DNA of 64,000 nucleotides from contig NZ_ATYB01000014.1 in NCBI RefSeq assembly GCF_000427465.1, forward strand, positions 1,821,570 to 1,885,569. Reading direction: 5' to 3'. Below the pieces are notes generated by a model. That model saw nothing but the letters and a program-made list of their open reading frames with translations, made no database searches and was not told the origin of the DNA. The translations under genes and the position numbers were made by a program. Positions 61,377-64,000 of the stretch are shown here, in pieces. This stretch comes from Sinorhizobium arboris LMG 14919. Lineage in GTDB: Bacteria > Pseudomonadota > Alphaproteobacteria > Rhizobiales > Rhizobiaceae. Positions within the stretch are counted from its first letter, which is position 1, and each line of letters begins with the position of its first letter.

Positions 61377-61393
61377 ATAGGGGGGTACCCTAT
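61377..61393. promoter_or_regulatory. Candidate DmeR operator ATAGGGGGGTACCCTAT
   Basis: Dyad ATAGGG/CCCTAT around a G run, four bases upstream of the dmeR start. G-tract dyads flanked by AT are typical of RcnR-type binding sites. Confidence 0.7.
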
Positions 61394-61882
61394 TTTGCAC
61401 ATCTGAGCAAGCCGCCACGTCCGCATTGCATCGAACCCGTGCCGGTCCTCAGGCTGCAAGGCGTCCGATGAGCCTTGTCAGATACCGACATTCGAATGCC
61501 GCGGAGGCGGAGAGTCGCAATTGGCCAAGTCGCAACCTGGGCGCGCATGCCCAGCCTTTGCGCAGTTTGCCTCATTTCTGCTCGATTGCGTCACCGGCGT
61601 CCTGGATATTGTCGCATTTCACACACTCGTGGAACCCCCACGCGGCAGGCCCTGATCGAGGGATGTCGCAATGCGAATTTTCTTCCCAGTCGCGGCTTTC
61701 CATGCCAATGTCGCATTTCGGCAAGCTGAAGCGCATATTACAAGCGACGAATATGCGTGCCTTAATGCATGTCGCCCAAAAGTGCGCAGCGGTTTGAGGC
61801 TGGACGATATGCACGGAGGCGACGACCTGAAGTGCATCGCAGGAATTCGATCTATGCAACGTGCTTTAGCCTGGGAGGTTCT
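61394..61882 (+). other. Regulatory region upstream of the GlxA-family gene, with repeated GTCGCA words
   Basis: 490 bases without a gene. GTCGCA occurs at 61514, 61529, 61611, 61675 and 61710, all on the plus strand; two copies share the longer word TGTCGCATTTC (starting 61610 and 61709). No other feature stands out. Confidence 0.6.
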
Positions 61883-62887
61883 ATGCACAAACCGCTGACG
61901 AAGAAGCGCTCGCTCGTCTTCTTTCTGGTGCCCAACTTTTCGATGCTGCCCTTTTCGGCGGCGATCGAGACGCTCCGCATCGCCAACCGGATGCTCGGTT
62001 ACGAGGCCTATACGTGGCGTCTCGCCTCGACCGACGGTCAAAAGGTCTATTCGTCTGCCGGCATTGCACTCGAAGTCAACACCTCGCTCGCCGACGAACG
62101 CAAGTATCTCGGCGGAGAAAGCCGGCCGTCCATGGTACTGGTCTGTTCGGGCGTCTATGTCGAGAATTTCCAGAACAAGTCGGTGAATGCATGGCTGCGC
62201 GAGGCCTATAACCGCGGCATCGCGGTTGGCAGTCTCTGTACCGGCGCCCATGTGCTCGCCTCGGCGGGCCTGCTCACGGGCAAGCGCTGCGCGATCCATT
62301 GGGAAAACCTGCCGGGCTTCTCCGAGAGCTTCCCCCAGGCCGACGTGTATGCAGACCTCTATGAAATCGACGGCAACATCTATACATGCGCCGGCGGCAC
62401 CGCCTCGCTCGACATGATGCTGAACCTGATCGATCAGGATTTCGGCGAGAACCTCGTCAACCGCGTCTGCGAACAGGCCCTGACCGACCGCGTGCGTGGG
62501 CCGCACGACCGCCAGCGGCTGCCGCTGAGGGCGCGCCTCGGGGTCCAGAACGCCAAAGTCCTGTCGATCATCGAGCTGATGGAAAGCAACCTCTCCGAAC
62601 CGCTGTCGCTACTGGAGATCGCCGAAAGCGCGGACCTGTCTCGCCGCCAGATCGAGCGACTTTTCCGTCAGGAAATGGGCCGGTCACCTGCCCGCTATTA
62701 TCTCGAGATCCGCCTCGACCGCGCCCGGCACCTGCTTATCCAGTCGTCCATGCCGGTTGTGGAAGTCGCCGTCGCCTGCGGCTTCGTCTCCGCTTCGCAT
62801 TTTTCGAAGTGCTATCGCGAGCTCTACAACCGCTCGCCTCAGCAGGAGCGCGCCGAGCGCAAGTTGACTCTGCAGATGGCACGGTAG
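61883..62887 (+). CDS. GlxA-family AraC-type regulator (GbdR-like)
   Basis: 334 residues. N-terminal DJ-1/PfpI-like domain: VFFLVPNFSMLPFSAAIETL, AVGSLCTGAHVLASAGLLTG, HWENLPGFSESFPQADVYAD. C-terminal AraC HTH: SLLEIAESADLSRRQIERLF and VVEVAVACGFVSASHFSKCY. ATG 61883 has GGGAGG upstream. GbdR and CdhR of Pseudomonas, which sense glycine betaine/dimethylglycine and carnitine, have this layout. So it is a good candidate regulator for the betaine genes elsewhere in the window, though physically about 6 kb away from them. Confidence 0.88.
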   Translation: MHKPLTKKRSLVFFLVPNFSMLPFSAAIETLRIANRMLGYEAYTWRLASTDGQKVYSSAGIALEVNTSLADERKYLGGESRPSMVLVCSGVYVENFQNKSVNAWLREAYNRGIAVGSLCTGAHVLASAGLLTGKRCAIHWENLPGFSESFPQADVYADLYEIDGNIYTCAGGTASLDMMLNLIDQDFGENLVNRVCEQALTDRVRGPHDRQRLPLRARLGVQNAKVLSIIELMESNLSEPLSLLEIAESADLSRRQIERLFRQEMGRSPARYYLEIRLDRARHLLIQSSMPVVEVAVACGFVSASHFSKCYRELYNRSPQQERAERKLTLQMAR

Positions 62888-62920
62888 ATCGCCCCGTTGT
62901 CCCTTCGGAACGATGGAACG

Positions 62921-62985
62921 GCAGGGCCTTCATCTGACGGGCACCGGCAACTGCCGGTGCTGATTTCCGCGGTGGCAGGCCCTGC
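62921..62985. repeat. Nested inverted repeats after the GlxA-family gene
   Basis: Outer arms GCAGGGCCT (62921-62929) and AGGCCCTGC (62977-62985) enclose a second hairpin GCACCGGCA-AC-TGCCGGTGC (62941-62960). It may help end transcription, but no T run follows. Confidence 0.6.
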
Positions 62986-63028
62986 GTCCTCTACTGAGTC
63001 CCGGCCCGAAGCAAGCGCCGGTCGCCCG

Positions 63029-63048
63029 GACCGCCCGAATGGGCGGTC
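63029..63048 (-). terminator. Hairpin after the response regulator gene
   Basis: GACCGCCC-GAAT-GGGCGGTC, eight-base arms, just past the stop of the minus-strand response regulator. No T run, so termination is uncertain. Confidence 0.4.
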
Positions 63049-63053
63049 GTCCT

Positions 63054-63887
63054 TCAGGCCGGAATCTTGGTCCCTGCGTTCAACGTTCTCATCTTGGTGA
63101 GAGTATCGAGGTTCTGATTGACCCGGCAGTAGAATTCCTCGTTGATGAAAGGACGGGTGACGAAATCGTTGCCGCCGGCTTTGAGGAACCGAGCGGAAAG
63201 CAGCCGGTCTGTCGACGACGACACACCGATGATCCGCAGCTGATGCGGGCCGTAGGCAGCGCGGATCCGCCGCGTAAGTTCGAAACCGTCGATATCGGGC
63301 ATATGGTAGTCGGTGATGACGAGGCCGATGTCGGACGTGTTCTCCAGGATGTTCAGCGCCGCAGAGCCGTTTTCCGCCGAGCTCGTTCTGAAATTGTAGC
63401 GCTTTAGCTGCGTCGTCAGCACGGCCCGGGCCGTCGCGCTATCGTCGACGATCAACACGTGATGCTGTTGGTTCGTCAGGAATCGGCAGACGGATTCTGC
63501 CAGCATATCGACAGCAAAAACGCTGTCCTTGATGACATAGTCGACAATGTCCTTGGCGAGGATCGCCTCGCGCGTGCTCTCCTGAAACGAGCCGGTGAAG
63601 ACGACCGTCGGCACGCTCATTTCGATCAGATAGGTGAGCGCCTCTCCGTTCTCGGCGCCTGGAAGGTTGATATTGGAAATCGCGAGAGATGGTGCGAAGG
63701 AAGCGTTTTCGACCGCGAACTGCAAGTCCTCGTAGTCACGACAGACGATCACATCGATATCGAAAAGCTCCTTCAGCCGCTTCGAGACCATCGAGGCAAA
63801 GAGGTTGGAGTCCTCGGCAAGCACGATACGGTGTTCGCCGAGGGATTCACCGGAAAAGTACATTCCGGAAACGCCGAAGAATGACAT
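63054..63887 (-). CDS. Tandem-receiver response regulator, first receiver degenerate
   Basis: 277 residues, two CheY-like domains and no output domain. First receiver (20-130): RIVLAEDSNLFASMVSKRLK, but the acceptor position reads ISNINLPG, with Asn72 where Asp is usual. Second receiver (143-260): HVLIVDDSATARAV and VITDYHMPDIDGFELTRRIR, acceptor Asp193, and the later KPF motif reads TRPF (Arg245). It may therefore relay or sequester phosphate only through the second domain. No kinase gene in the window. Confidence 0.88.
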   Translation of the reverse strand: MSFFGVSGMYFSGESLGEHRIVLAEDSNLFASMVSKRLKELFDIDVIVCRDYEDLQFAVENASFAPSLAISNINLPGAENGEALTYLIEMSVPTVVFTGSFQESTREAILAKDIVDYVIKDSVFAVDMLAESVCRFLTNQQHHVLIVDDSATARAVLTTQLKRYNFRTSSAENGSAALNILENTSDIGLVITDYHMPDIDGFELTRRIRAAYGPHQLRIIGVSSSTDRLLSARFLKAGGNDFVTRPFINEEFYCRVNQNLDTLTKMRTLNAGTKIPA

Positions 63888-64000
63888 TGATCGCCTATAA
63901 AAAGAGTGTCCCCGGAAGGCACCCTAGGAGCAAAACGCTTTATCCGGTGTTAATGGGCGCGCTCATCCAATGTCGGCGAAGGCATCCCTCAAACGAAGAC

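Overview
The window looks like a chromosomal segment of a Sinorhizobium/Ensifer-type alphaproteobacterium. The pointers are high GC, a rhizobial very-long-chain fatty acid (VLCFA) lipid A operon (acpXL to lpxXL), the aerobic cobN-type cobalamin pathway in its rhizobial gene order, a betaine-homocysteine methyltransferase next to a betaine-type ABC transporter, a dmeRF metal-efflux pair, and short intergenic palindromes of the kind common in Rhizobiaceae. The species call is inference from gene content. I see no tRNA, rRNA, CRISPR array, insertion sequence or prophage.

Layout. 1-4975: lipid A VLCFA operon on the minus strand (acpXL, fabZXL, fabF2XL, fabF1XL, adh2XL, lpxXL). 5092-5851: a glycerophosphodiester phosphodiesterase gene broken by one extra base in an A run. 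5863-10538: cobE-cobA-cobB-cobC-cobD. 10862-11647: a TSUP-family membrane protein. 11724-19850: an amide/peptide-type uptake operon with an AmiC-like sensor, an ANTAR antiterminator, an ABC transporter and a formamidase/acetamidase, preceded by an attenuator-like hairpin. 19944-27264: cobP-cobW-cobN-cobO plus a small EamA protein, read from one clear promoter through a cobalamin riboswitch. 27475-30630: FecR-domain protein and CHASE2 cyclase. 30755-33111: hydrolase and cobQ.

33964-55443 is the most interesting part. It holds a betaine-type binding protein and ATPase with no permease between them, bmt, an MttB-family methyltransferase without pyrrolysine, its corrinoid protein, an Fe-S protein, DUF1638, a small 'virulence factor' family protein, a MetV-like plus MetF pair, a methyl-tetrahydrofolate:corrinoid methyltransferase and a RACo/RamA-type activator. 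Together these resemble the methyl branch used by acetogens and methylotrophs, placed in an aerobic B12 maker. The likely flow is quaternary amine to corrinoid to tetrahydrofolate to methylene-THF, with the activator rescuing oxidised cobalt. A 26-base promoter motif is shared by the corrinoid-protein gene and the virulence factor/metV/metF operon.

55530-63887 holds ordinary accessory genes: SRPBCC/ArsR pair, LysR plus two DUF1127-type small proteins, a secreted hydrolase, a YdeI-family protein, dmeRF, a GlxA/GbdR-type AraC regulator preceded by repeated GTCGCA words, and a tandem-receiver response regulator whose first receiver has Asn where the phospho-acceptor Asp is expected.
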